From an uncultured Opitutia bacterium (GTDB lineage Bacteria; Verrucomicrobiota; Verrucomicrobiia; Opitutales; UBA953): DNA of 8,183 bases. The DNA is taken from contig CALNBE010000162.1 in NCBI GenBank assembly GCA_937874455.1, positions 1-8,183 on the forward strand. The letters are read 5' to 3'. Each line of letters opens with the position of its first letter. Within the stretch, counting starts at the first letter, position 1. The notes beneath the pieces are model-generated. The model did no database searches, had not been told where the DNA came from, and worked only from the letters and a program-made list of their open reading frames with translations. Below are positions 1-6,933 of the stretch, one piece after another. A program made the translations under genes and the position numbers.

Positions 1-886
1 GGAGGAAATAACGCATTAGCTGGTCGGCTTGTGCTTGAAACCGGGATGGCGTCTAGGCGGCTTGTTCGACGGCGGAAAGAATGGCGTCTATTTGTCGGGG
101 TTGGCCGGCGTGGACGGGTTGGATGAGCAGGTGTCCGTCGAGGGACATGGTGCCGGCGAGCACCAGATCGCCCGGCCCGCGGGCAACAGGCAGCGGCTCG
201 CCAGTGAGGGTGGTTTCCTGGAGAAAGCCTTTTCCCTCCAAAATGCGTCCGTCAACTGTGATGGCATCCCCGGGCGCGACCACCACCCGGTCCTCTGGAG
301 TGAGCCTGGCAACCGGTTTTTTTTGCGGCGCGCCACCGGCAGTTTGTATCCAGGCGAAGGAAAAGCGGTCGCGCAATCGCTGGGCCGATTGCCGGGCGCG
401 TTCGCGGGAGTAGTGCCGGAGTTGTTTGCCGGAGGCGTAAATGATCATGACTACTGCGACGGTGGTATAGTAAACGTCGCGGCCTGTTCCTTCGAGCGAA
501 GCGGCGAAGGAGGCGATAAAGGCACCGGTGGCGCTGAGGAGGAAAAGGCTTTCGAGGGAAAATTTCCCCCGCAGAACGGTGGCGGTGACGGAGCGGAGCA
601 GCGGGGTGCCGAGCAGGAGCAGGGCGAGCAGGGCGGCGGCAATCATGCCGCCGTGCACCCACCAGTAGGCTGGATCGCCGGGGAGGAGGGGCGCGCCCAG
701 GCGCGAGCTGTCGGCGAGGCCGATTTCCAGCAGCATGGTTATCCCGGCCAGCACCAGGCAAGTGCCGAGCCGCCAGAAGAATCCACCGGGATTTTCCTCG
801 GAGGAGCCGGGTCCTGCGGTGATTTCCGCGCAGCCGCAACAAATATCCATGCGGGCGGAGGGTGGGGGAACGCAGTGGTTTGACAA
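1..886 (-). pseudogene. Heavy-metal (P1B-type) P-type ATPase, N-terminal half, interrupted by in-frame TAG
   Basis: This would be a membrane pump exporting or importing a transition metal with ATP. From the TTG at 886 the frame gives 277 residues. It has a Cys-rich N-terminus (CCGC, residues 16-19), about four hydrophobic segments (roughly 42-58, 79-95, 112-130, 138-151), then an actuator domain with the hallmark TGEP at 228-231 and the PGD/VDGRI motifs before it. The frame stops at TAG (55-53), but the same frame continues with TPSRFQAQADQLMRYFL to the window edge. That matches the family's conserved 'Q..AD....YF' region with no gap, so the stop replaces a single residue. Everything needed for catalysis (CPx helix, DKTG phosphorylation site, ATP-binding domain) lies beyond the stop and outside the window. 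No ribosome site is clear for TTG 886; ATG at 850 (MDICCGC) is an equally possible start. Metal specificity cannot be read from this half. Confidence 0.82.
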
Positions 887-910
887 CCTTGGCGGAGGAA
901 ATTTGCGCGG

Positions 911-947
911 AGAAAAAACAGCCTGAAGCGGCGAAGGCTTCAGGCTG
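911..947 (-). terminator. Rho-independent terminator after the PEP-CTERM gene
   Basis: A perfect 11-bp inverted repeat (919-929 with 937-947; CAGCCTGAAGC / GCTTCAGGCTG) encloses a 7-nt loop. On the minus strand it is followed at once by a run of six T (918-913). It begins 22 nt after the stop codon of the PEP-CTERM gene, exactly where an intrinsic terminator for that gene should be. On the plus strand there is no T-run after the stem, so it is directional. It also lies only about 25 nt before the ATPase TTG start. Confidence 0.9.
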
Positions 948-968
948 GGCGAAGAAAAATGCCAGGTT

Positions 969-2516
969 TTATTGTTGCTGGGCCGCGCACTTTTTTTGCT
1001 GCCGACGCCGTTGCCAGGCGAAGCTCAGGATGAAGGCAGTGCCGAGCAGCATCGCGGTTTGGGATGGTTCCGGGATGACTTGAATATTGTCGATGAGAAA
1101 TTGGCCATTGCCCAGGTCGGTAATATCCCAAGTGGATCCGTCGGCATTGCCATTGGACAAATTGTAAACGATGGAGCCGTTCAGGTCGAACTCCCCTGCC
1201 AGGATGGAAAAGTCGAGAAGTTGGGGCAGTCCGCTTTCCAGCAGTTCCAGAAGGAAGGCATTGGAGAGCTGGATGTCGACGTTGTTGCTGCCCGAGACTT
1301 CCAGCTTTTCGACATTGATTCTCTCGCCGACGCTGTTCAGTGCAAGGTCGATATTGGCGTTGTTGAGCGTCAGGGTGTCGATGGTGGAAGAACCGCAACT
1401 TTGCCAGGTGGCCTGATCGGAGACGGTGAGGTGCGAGAGCAGGCTGGTGCCGTCTTCGAAGCCGATAGCTTGGGTGTTTTTTCCGGTGATCACCAGGTCG
1501 AAAGTGGATTCGGCAGTGGGATTTCCTTCGCTTGCAAAGAGGACGCCGTTTTGGCTGCTGGCGGAGGCCCCGTCTTTGAGGACCACCGTGGAGGAGACGG
1601 CGTTGGCGTGTTCTCCATTGTGCTGGGCGAGGATGACGCTTCCGGATTCGGAGTGGAGGGAGCCGCCGCTGATGGTGATGGTGCCGCTGGGCTCGGCGTA
1701 ACTGCTGCTGGCAGCGACCACGAGCGCGTTTGCAGTGCCGCTCACGGTGGAGTCAATCAGGTTGGCATTTCCCCCAGCCCCGACGCGGATGCCGATCCCG
1801 TTGTTGCCAGTGCCCCGGATGACGGCGTTGCTGGCGGTGATGGTGCTCCCGGTCTGGGATGTGAGGGCTGTTTGGGCCTCGATTAGCGCGTTAGTGCCGA
1901 GGTTGATTTCGGAGTTGAGGGCGGCGTTGACACCGATGATGGAGCTGGCGGAATCCTCCGCGGCCAAGATGCGCAGGGTGAAGCCATCGGTGGCGGTAAA
2001 GGTGGCGTTGGACGCATTTAACCCGCGGATGGAATCGGATGCGCTGGCAGAATCGCTGATCTGGACCAAAATGTCGGAGTCAGTGCCGAGATCGACCACC
2101 GATCCATCAGCGATAAGGATGGTGTTGATATTTCCTCCGCCCTCGGGTTGGTTGACAGTGAGCGAGAGATTGGAGGCGGTGAAGGTTGATTCACTGGAGA
2201 CGCTGAGTCCGTTGCGGTTGGATGTGATGGTGGAACCTGTGCCCAAATTGACGGAACCGTTGTTCTGCGCGTTGATGGCAAAAGCGGAGCTGGAAGCGTC
2301 CATTGTGATGGAGATGGCGGACTCGAAATTGTCCAATGTCACCTCTCCGCCGTTGGCCCGGATCGCAACGCCGGAGGTGGTGATGGTATCGCCGTGCTGC
2401 AGTGCGACGGACTGGCCGGAGTTGGCTTTGACCGTGGTTGTATAGTCAGTTGCCAGAAGGCTAGTTGTGAATGCTGACAGCGATGCTGCAGCCAGAAGGA
2501 TGGTTCGTTTGTTCAT
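969..2516 (-). CDS. Exported beta-helix-like repeat protein with PEP-CTERM sorting signal
   Basis: The 515-residue protein starts with a Sec signal peptide (MNKRT, hydrophobic core about 6-20, likely cleavage after A22 in SLLA-TDY). The body is rich in Ser, Thr, Asn, Gly and Ala, with alternating short hydrophobic stretches typical of autotransporter-passenger or beta-helix proteins. Loose repeats recur around an LGT motif (residues 91-93, 143-145, 206-208), each followed by a TFTA/TITA-S-N segment. The C-terminus is a classic PEP-CTERM signal: VIPEP (480-484), a hydrophobic helix (about 488-502), then the basic tail RRRQQKK. In this family the tail is recognised by an exosortase and the protein is anchored to or released at the cell surface, often with exopolysaccharide; no exosortase is in this window. 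Start ATG at 2516 has no evident Shine-Dalgarno but precedes the signal peptide directly. The gene ends TAA and is followed by a strong terminator, so it appears monocistronic. The specific role is unknown. Confidence 0.88.
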   Translation of the reverse strand: MNKRTILLAAASLSAFTTSLLATDYTTTVKANSGQSVALQHGDTITTSGVAIRANGGEVTLDNFESAISITMDASSSAFAINAQNNGSVNLGTGSTITSNRNGLSVSSESTFTASNLSLTVNQPEGGGNINTILIADGSVVDLGTDSDILVQISDSASASDSIRGLNASNATFTATDGFTLRILAAEDSASSIIGVNAALNSEINLGTNALIEAQTALTSQTGSTITASNAVIRGTGNNGIGIRVGAGGNANLIDSTVSGTANALVVAASSSYAEPSGTITISGGSLHSESGSVILAQHNGEHANAVSSTVVLKDGASASSQNGVLFASEGNPTAESTFDLVITGKNTQAIGFEDGTSLLSHLTVSDQATWQSCGSSTIDTLTLNNANIDLALNSVGERINVEKLEVSGSNNVDIQLSNAFLLELLESGLPQLLDFSILAGEFDLNGSIVYNLSNGNADGSTWDITDLGNGQFLIDNIQVIPEPSQTAMLLGTAFILSFAWQRRRQQKKCAAQQQ

Positions 2517-2964
2517 GGTTTTACGTTTTCAGACAGACGCACCTGACAGGAAAAGAAAACCGGCTGGCAATATTTTTTGCTAATAGATAATTTTTTTAAA
2601 TATTTTTTTAGAAAATGTTTTTTTTTAAAATTATGCAGATTATAGAGATATGTTTTAATTTGTTTTTAATTAAAAAATAAAAATTTTTACAAATGACGAG
2701 AAGGTTAGCAGAAGGAAGTGGCGGCGGGTTTTTTTGTTTGCCGGGTGGGTTGGGAGAAAGTGATTGAGGAGGGGGTAAGCGGCTTTGCCTTTTGCTGAGT
2801 CAAAATTGCGTTGTTTGGTGGCGAAAATGAGTGCGAGGAATATGCGGCGGCAATTTTTCGGGGTTCGATTTTGCCAAAACGGGCGAAGGGGAGATGCGCC
2901 GTCCGCTGGCGTTGCCAACTCGGCACCGTCGACAATGTTCGGGAATTTGAGCTGCGTCGCGCGC
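2517..2964. other. Gene-free intergenic region with extreme AT island
   Basis: No convincing gene is seen between the start of the PEP-CTERM gene and the end of prmB. Positions 2571-2690 hold about 107 A/T in 120 bases, with many A- and T-tracts, in an otherwise GC-rich window. On the minus strand the tract includes AATTAAAA(A)CA twice in tandem (2651-2670). It probably carries the promoter region of the PEP-CTERM gene. The remaining 2700-2964 is of ordinary composition. Short open frames there have no recognisable protein features, and I see no clear hairpin terminator for prmB. Confidence 0.6.
2639..2670 (-). promoter_or_regulatory. Candidate promoter of the PEP-CTERM gene
   Basis: A perfect TATAAT -10 hexamer lies on the minus strand at 2644-2639, about 120 nt before the ATG at 2516. 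No good -35 hexamer lies at 16-18 nt spacing; instead there are A/T tracts that could act as an UP-like element. In such AT-rich sequence a chance TATAAT is quite possible, so this is only a candidate. Confidence 0.3.
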
Positions 2965-3909
2965 CTAGCGGGGCGAAAATTGTCGGCGTAAATCGGTGGC
3001 GTGGAGCAGGGCGATGCAGTCGGATTCGTCTTGGGTGGCAAGCCACTGGACGGGCAGGTCGGGCCAGGCATCGGCAACCGCCTCGTGCAGTCCGCCGACC
3101 TCGATTAAAAGGATGCCGTTGCGGGAGAGGCGTTGCGCGGCTTGGGGCAGGAGCTGGCGGATGACATCGAGTCCGTCCGCGCCGGAGACCAGGGCTTGGG
3201 AAGGCTCGTGGCGAAATTCCTCCGGCAGGGTTGGCAGCACGGCCTCCGGCTCGTAGGGCGGATTGCAGACGATGATGTCGTAGCCCCCGGCGGGCGCGGG
3301 AACGGATGCCAGCACATCGGATTGATGGAGAGTGACGCGTTCCTCTAACTGATAGTCGGCGACATTGAGCGCGGCGACTTCGAGCGCGGCGGAGGAAATA
3401 TCCACCGCGTCCACCGTCGCCTGCGGGTAGGCCAAGGCGAGGAGGATGGCGAGGCAACCCGAGCCGGTGCAGACATCGGCAATGGCGGCCACATCTTCCG
3501 GATCGGGCAACCACTGGTTGAGCTGCTCTGGAATGATTTCGAGGAAGTAGGAGCGGGGCACAATGACGCGCGGATCGACCCGGAAGGAAAAATCGCCCAG
3601 CCAGGCCTCGCCGGTGATGTAGGCGGCGGGCTCGCGGTTGAGGGCGCGCCGGGCGAGCACGGTTTTTATCCGATGGATTTCCTCCGCGGTGAGCCGGGCA
3701 TCGAGGAAGGTTTCCAGTCCCCGATGCGGCAGGTGCAGCGTGTGCTGGAGGAGAAAAACTGCCTCGTCATAGGCCGAGACCGCGCCCTGGCCGAAGAAAA
3801 GTTTTTCGCGATGAAAGAGGGAAACGGCGAAACGCAGCCAGTCGCGCAGAGTGAGCAGCGCGGAAGTGTCGTCGGGCAGCGAAGGAATGCGGGATGCGGA
3901 TGCAGGCAT
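2965..3909 (-). CDS. prmB: Ribosomal protein L3 N5-glutamine methyltransferase PrmB
   Basis: This is an S-adenosylmethionine-dependent enzyme that methylates a glutamine side chain of large-subunit protein L3 during ribosome assembly in the cytoplasm. At 314 residues it is close to the E. coli protein (about 310). An N-terminal helical domain (about 15-95, with AYDEAV at 46-51) is followed by VDPRVIVPRS (111-120), the SAM-binding motif DVCTGSGC (145-152), acidic DAVDIS (167-172), and the catalytic NPPY (216-219) that holds the glutamine amide. The features AYDEAV, DxCTGSGC and the EFRHEP...SGADGLD block after NPPY (231-248) favour PrmB over the release-factor enzyme PrmC. ATG at 3909 is preceded by a C-run with no Shine-Dalgarno. 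It ends in TAG at the normal family length, which shows TAG acting as a true stop in this genome. It is transcribed divergently from the yej operon. Confidence 0.93.
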   Translation of the reverse strand: MPASASRIPSLPDDTSALLTLRDWLRFAVSLFHREKLFFGQGAVSAYDEAVFLLQHTLHLPHRGLETFLDARLTAEEIHRIKTVLARRALNREPAAYITGEAWLGDFSFRVDPRVIVPRSYFLEIIPEQLNQWLPDPEDVAAIADVCTGSGCLAILLALAYPQATVDAVDISSAALEVAALNVADYQLEERVTLHQSDVLASVPAPAGGYDIIVCNPPYEPEAVLPTLPEEFRHEPSQALVSGADGLDVIRQLLPQAAQRLSRNGILLIEVGGLHEAVADAWPDLPVQWLATQDESDCIALLHATDLRRQFSPR

Positions 3910-4159
3910 GGGGGGAAGAATTTTCGGCCGACGGACGAAGACAATGCGAATCGCAAAAACATGCCGGACGGCGGTTGGCTATTTTTGTGCTGGAGGTTGT
4001 CGATAATTGGCAGTTGGTCGGAGTGGGTTGATGGATTGTGAGCTGCGGGAAAGTGGCTTGGAGAAAACGGCCGACAAATTCCGATTGTCACTTGACCGAT
4101 GGGGAATGTGTGGGAACTCTGCGCCCTCCTTTTGGTCTTCTTTTTGCTCTGTTACACTC
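3910..4159. other. Divergent intergenic region between prmB and yejB
   Basis: This 250-bp spacer must hold the promoters of both prmB (leftward) and the yej operon (rightward). I see no consensus -35/-10 pair on either strand. It contains a short palindrome TGCGAATCGCA (3945-3955) about 36 bp before the prmB ATG, and an 8-bp CGGCCGAC occurring twice (3925-3932 and 4070-4077). The frame of yejB is open back to about 4007 on the plus strand, but that stretch has no protein features. Confidence 0.5.
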
Positions 4160-5578
4160 ATGGGTCAGTATTTTCTTCGCCGTCTTTTACTTCTGCCGCT
4201 CACGCTGTTTGGGATTACCTTTCTGGCATTTTTAATCACCCGTTTCGTCCCCGGCGGGCCTTTGGAGCAGGCGCAGGCGGAGAAAATGGCGGCGGCGGGC
4301 CGGGGCGGCGTCGGCACTGACAACAGCGGCACGCTTTCGCCGGAGGAGGAATTGCAGCTCAAGCGATTTTACCGGATGGACCAGCCGGTGGTGACTGGCT
4401 ACCTGCAATGGCTGGGCATTTTGCCCGGACCGGAAACCACGTTGGTGCAGCTATTGACGCTACCGGAAGGGGAAACAGGGTGGCAAACGGAAGTGAAGGC
4501 GGTGGCGGCGCTGGTGGATGGAGCGCCCTTGCTGGTGCAGATCCCGGCGACCATCACGGTGGAGAAGGCGAACGGGCTGGCGGTGGCGGCGCAAATCGCA
4601 GTGCGGCCCGACGCGGCGGCGCTGGAAAAATTTCTCGCGGAGCAAAAGGTCGTGCTGGAGAAGGCCAAAAAGAAGGCCGAGCTGCCGGACGCGGCGACTT
4701 TGGCGCGGCGGATTTCCAAAGGCTGGAATGTCAAGCTGCTGCCGCCGAGCACCCGTCCGGGCGCGCTGACACCGGAGTTGCAGCCGGTGCGGGTGGACGT
4801 TTTTCAAGAGAAATTTGACGGCATTTTGCAGGGAAATCTTGGCCGATCCTTTCTGCGGAACAAGCCGGTGACGGAGGTGATTTTCAGCAAGCTGCCGGTG
4901 TCGCTCTGGTTCGGCGCCTGGTCGTTGTTTTTGACCTACAGCGTGTGCATTCCCCTCGGAGTGCTCAAGGCGCTGCGGCACAAGCAGGCCATCGACAATA
5001 TCTCCTCGGTGCTGTTGTTCACCGGATACGCCCTGCCGGGATATGTGCTGGCGGTGGTGCTGCAGTATTTTCTCGCCTTCCAATTTCATTTGTTCCCGCA
5101 CTCGGGATTCATCGGCGAAGGCTTGAAGGATGCGTCCCTGCTGGCGAAGGCCGGCAGCGTCCTCTGGCACACGGTATTGCCGCTGCTGTGCCTGACCAGC
5201 GGAAGTTTTGCGCTGATGACGATGCTGATGAAGAACACGCTGATGGACAATCTGGCGATGGACTACGTGCGCACGGCGGTGGCCAAGGGGGTGAGTTTCC
5301 GCGCGGCGGTGCTGCGGCACGCTTTTCGCAACAGCCTGGTGCCGATTGCCACGGGACTGGGCGGGTGCCTGAGCGCGCTGCTGACCGGCAGTTTTCTAAT
5401 TGAGATGATCTTCGACATCGATGGCATCGGATTGCTCGGCTACACCTCGCTGGTGGGGCGAGATTATCCGGTGTTTCTCGGGCTGCTGCTCTTTTCCTCC
5501 TTCCTGATGCTGGCGGGGAATATTCTCTCCGACGTTTGCGTGGCGCTGGTGGATCCGCGCATTCGCTTTGGCAAATGA
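4160..5578 (+). CDS. yejB: Yej-type peptide ABC transporter permease YejB with large periplasmic insert
   Basis: This inner-membrane permease of a YejABEF-like oligopeptide importer forms half of the translocation channel. The start is ATG 4160 because MGQYFLRRLL followed by the first helix (about 5-27) and FVPGGPLEQ (29-37) match the family N-terminus; an upstream in-frame ATG at 4007 would add 51 residues with no family resemblance. The usual pre-core segment (LKRFYRMDQP, 67-76) is followed by about 130 residues (roughly 88-217) not expected in YejB. Then come NLGRSFLRNKP, the BPD_transp_1 core helices (about 248-460) and the EAA loop that contacts the ATPase (about 368-396). The C-terminus LVDPRIRF is the family ending. 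At 472 residues it exceeds E. coli YejB (about 365) by roughly the insert length. The insert has an Ala/Lys/Glu-rich likely helix (151-176) and is not recognised. No clear Shine-Dalgarno. yejE follows after 20 nt. Confidence 0.92.
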   Translation: MGQYFLRRLLLLPLTLFGITFLAFLITRFVPGGPLEQAQAEKMAAAGRGGVGTDNSGTLSPEEELQLKRFYRMDQPVVTGYLQWLGILPGPETTLVQLLTLPEGETGWQTEVKAVAALVDGAPLLVQIPATITVEKANGLAVAAQIAVRPDAAALEKFLAEQKVVLEKAKKKAELPDAATLARRISKGWNVKLLPPSTRPGALTPELQPVRVDVFQEKFDGILQGNLGRSFLRNKPVTEVIFSKLPVSLWFGAWSLFLTYSVCIPLGVLKALRHKQAIDNISSVLLFTGYALPGYVLAVVLQYFLAFQFHLFPHSGFIGEGLKDASLLAKAGSVLWHTVLPLLCLTSGSFALMTMLMKNTLMDNLAMDYVRTAVAKGVSFRAAVLRHAFRNSLVPIATGLGGCLSALLTGSFLIEMIFDIDGIGLLGYTSLVGRDYPVFLGLLLFSSFLMLAGNILSDVCVALVDPRIRFGK

Positions 5579-5598
5579 ACCCGTCCTGATTCACGACC

Positions 5599-6924
5599 AT
5601 GTTTCGCCTTAAATTCAATCCCAACACGCTTCGGAAACTGCGGCGGTTTCGCTCGATCAAGCGCGGGTATTATTCCTTTTTGCTGCTGGTGGTTTTCGTG
5701 GCACTGGCGTTGCTGGGACCGCTGCTGGTGAGCAACCGGGCGCTGGTCGTCCACTACAACGGCGAGTATTTTTTCCCGACCTTTGGAGGGATTGTTCCGG
5801 GGAAAACCTTCGGCCTTGATTACGATTACGAGACCAACTACCGGGCGCTCAAGGAGCACTTCGCGGAGGAAAACAAAGGCGATTGGGTGTTGCTGCCGCC
5901 GGTGCCGTTCAACGGCACGGAAGTGGGCGAAGTTTACGGCGAGCTGACATTCCGGGACGGGGTTTACCTTTCCCCCGAGGACGGCCAGCCGCTGGTGGAG
6001 GGAAAGGCTTGCCTGTTGCACCCGAACGGACGCCCCGCCCGCACCTGGCAAGTGCTGGGAGGAAAATTGCACGGGACGATGCAAGGCTTCGACACGCACG
6101 GCAACCTGATCGAAAAAGGACGCTGGGAGGAGGGGAAGAGGGTGAGCTACACCCCGTTGTCCCCGGAGCTGCCAAAGGAATTTTCCGAGCCGCGCCTGGA
6201 CAAGCTGCGGACCTTTCTCCCGTATCCAAACCGGCCCGGACTGGGCGGGCATTTGCTGGGCACGGATGAATCGGGGCGGGACGTGGTGGCCCGGCTTTTT
6301 TACGGCTTCCGGATTTTGTGCACCGCCAGCGTGATCTATCTGTTTTTCACTTATGTCATCGGGGTGGCAATGGGCTGCGCGATGGGGTATTTTGGCGGCT
6401 GGTTCGACATGATCGTGCAGCGGTTCATTGAGATTTGGTCGAATATTCCGCAGCTTTACCTGATCATTTTTCTCACTTCGTTGCTGGTGCCGAATCTCTT
6501 CTGGCTGATGCTGATTCTGGTGGCGTTTTCCTGGATCACGCTGACCTACTACATGCGCACCGGCACTTACCGGGAGAAGGAGCGCGAGTATGTGAGTGCG
6601 GCCCGGTTGCTCGGCGCGAGCACGCCCCGCATCATCTTCCGGCACATCCTGCCGAACACGCTTTCGACGGTGGTGACCTTCGCGCCGTTTTTGGTGGCGA
6701 TGGTGGTGTTTCAATTGACCGCATTGGATTTCCTCGGCTTCGGGTTGCCGCCGACCGAGCCAACTTGGGGGGAAATGCTGAAGCAGGGGAAGGAAAACTT
6801 CGACCATCCGTGGATCCTCGGCAGCGTCGTGACCTGTCTGGTGGGCCTGCTGGTGTTGATCACCTTTGTCGGCGAGGCGATTCGCGAGGCTTTTGATCCG
6901 AAAAAATTCACCACCTACCAATAA
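5599..6924 (+). CDS. yejE: Yej-type peptide ABC transporter permease YejE with MORN_2/YwqK-like insert
   Basis: This is the second inner-membrane permease of the peptide importer, partner of YejB. The N-terminus (LRKLRRFRSIKRGYYSF, residues 11-27), TM1 (about 27-43) and the loop LVVHYNGEYFFP (49-60) match YejE. The core resumes at LLGTDESGRDVVARLFYG (219-236), followed by five further helices, the EAA loop AARLLGASTPRIIFRHILPN (334-353), LDFLGFGLPP (376-385) and the C-terminal FVGEAIREAFDP (423-434). Length is 441 against about 340 in E. coli. The excess lies between NGTEVGEV and PYPNRPG (about 105-211), in the extracytoplasmic segment. That insert starts LTFRDGVYL (116-124) and continues with two 24-residue MORN_2-like units. 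The ATG at 5599 fits the family N-terminus, though no Shine-Dalgarno is evident in the 20-nt gap after yejB, so translation may be coupled. It ends 9 nt before yejA. Confidence 0.92.
   Translation: MFRLKFNPNTLRKLRRFRSIKRGYYSFLLLVVFVALALLGPLLVSNRALVVHYNGEYFFPTFGGIVPGKTFGLDYDYETNYRALKEHFAEENKGDWVLLPPVPFNGTEVGEVYGELTFRDGVYLSPEDGQPLVEGKACLLHPNGRPARTWQVLGGKLHGTMQGFDTHGNLIEKGRWEEGKRVSYTPLSPELPKEFSEPRLDKLRTFLPYPNRPGLGGHLLGTDESGRDVVARLFYGFRILCTASVIYLFFTYVIGVAMGCAMGYFGGWFDMIVQRFIEIWSNIPQLYLIIFLTSLLVPNLFWLMLILVAFSWITLTYYMRTGTYREKEREYVSAARLLGASTPRIIFRHILPNTLSTVVTFAPFLVAMVVFQLTALDFLGFGLPPTEPTWGEMLKQGKENFDHPWILGSVVTCLVGLLVLITFVGEAIREAFDPKKFTTYQ
6013..6156 (+). repeat. Two tandem 24-residue MORN_2-like repeats inside YejE
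   Basis: Residues 139-162 and 163-186 of the YejE-like permease align without gaps. HPNG (141-144) pairs with DTHG (165-168), and GGK (154-156) pairs with EGK (178-180). KLHGT in the first unit and LIEKGRW in the second are typical of YwqK-type MORN_2 units, in which 'NG.....G....GK..G' recurs about every 23-24 residues. The preceding RDGVYL...DGQPLVEGKA (119-137) resembles the usual entry segment of such proteins. This is a degenerate protein-level repeat; the DNA itself is not a clear repeat. Confidence 0.65.
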
Positions 6925-6930
6925 AGGAGG
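6924..6930 (+). promoter_or_regulatory. Strong Shine-Dalgarno of yejA
   Basis: AAGGAGG begins on the last base of the yejE stop codon and ends 3 nt before the ATG at 6934. It is the best ribosome binding site in the window and decides the yejA start over the in-frame ATG at 6952, which would be 21 nt away. The other starts here lack such a site, so yejA may be translated more strongly than the permeases, as binding proteins usually are. Confidence 0.8.
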
Positions 6931-6933
6931 AAA

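Noticed and set aside
53..55. Genome-wide TAG recoding as the reason for the ATPase stop
   Set aside because: prmB ends with TAG at the expected family length, so TAG works as a stop here.
29..883. 284-residue plus-strand open frame opposite the ATPase
   Set aside because: Gly/Glu-rich shadow of the TGEP-containing minus-strand frame.
972..1886. 304-residue plus-strand open frame opposite the PEP-CTERM gene (also 1735-2445)
   Set aside because: The minus strand has a signal peptide, a PEP-CTERM tail and a matching terminator; the plus-strand frames have none of these.
2705..3514. 269-residue minus-strand frame overlapping prmB and the spacer
   Set aside because: Arg/Pro-rich frameshifted reading of prmB; its extension into the spacer shows no protein-like pattern.
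4007..4159. 51-residue N-terminal extension of yejB
   Set aside because: Open frame only; the family N-terminus begins exactly at ATG 4160 and the extension has no membrane or family features.
4460..5320. 286-residue open frame antisense to yejB
   Set aside because: Shadow of the permease core; low-complexity His/Arg/Gln composition and no recognisable motif.
5464..6921. 485-residue open frame antisense to yejE
   Set aside because: The plus strand encodes a clear permease with conserved motifs. The antisense product is His/Gln/Arg-rich with no domains, an effect of GC-rich codon use.
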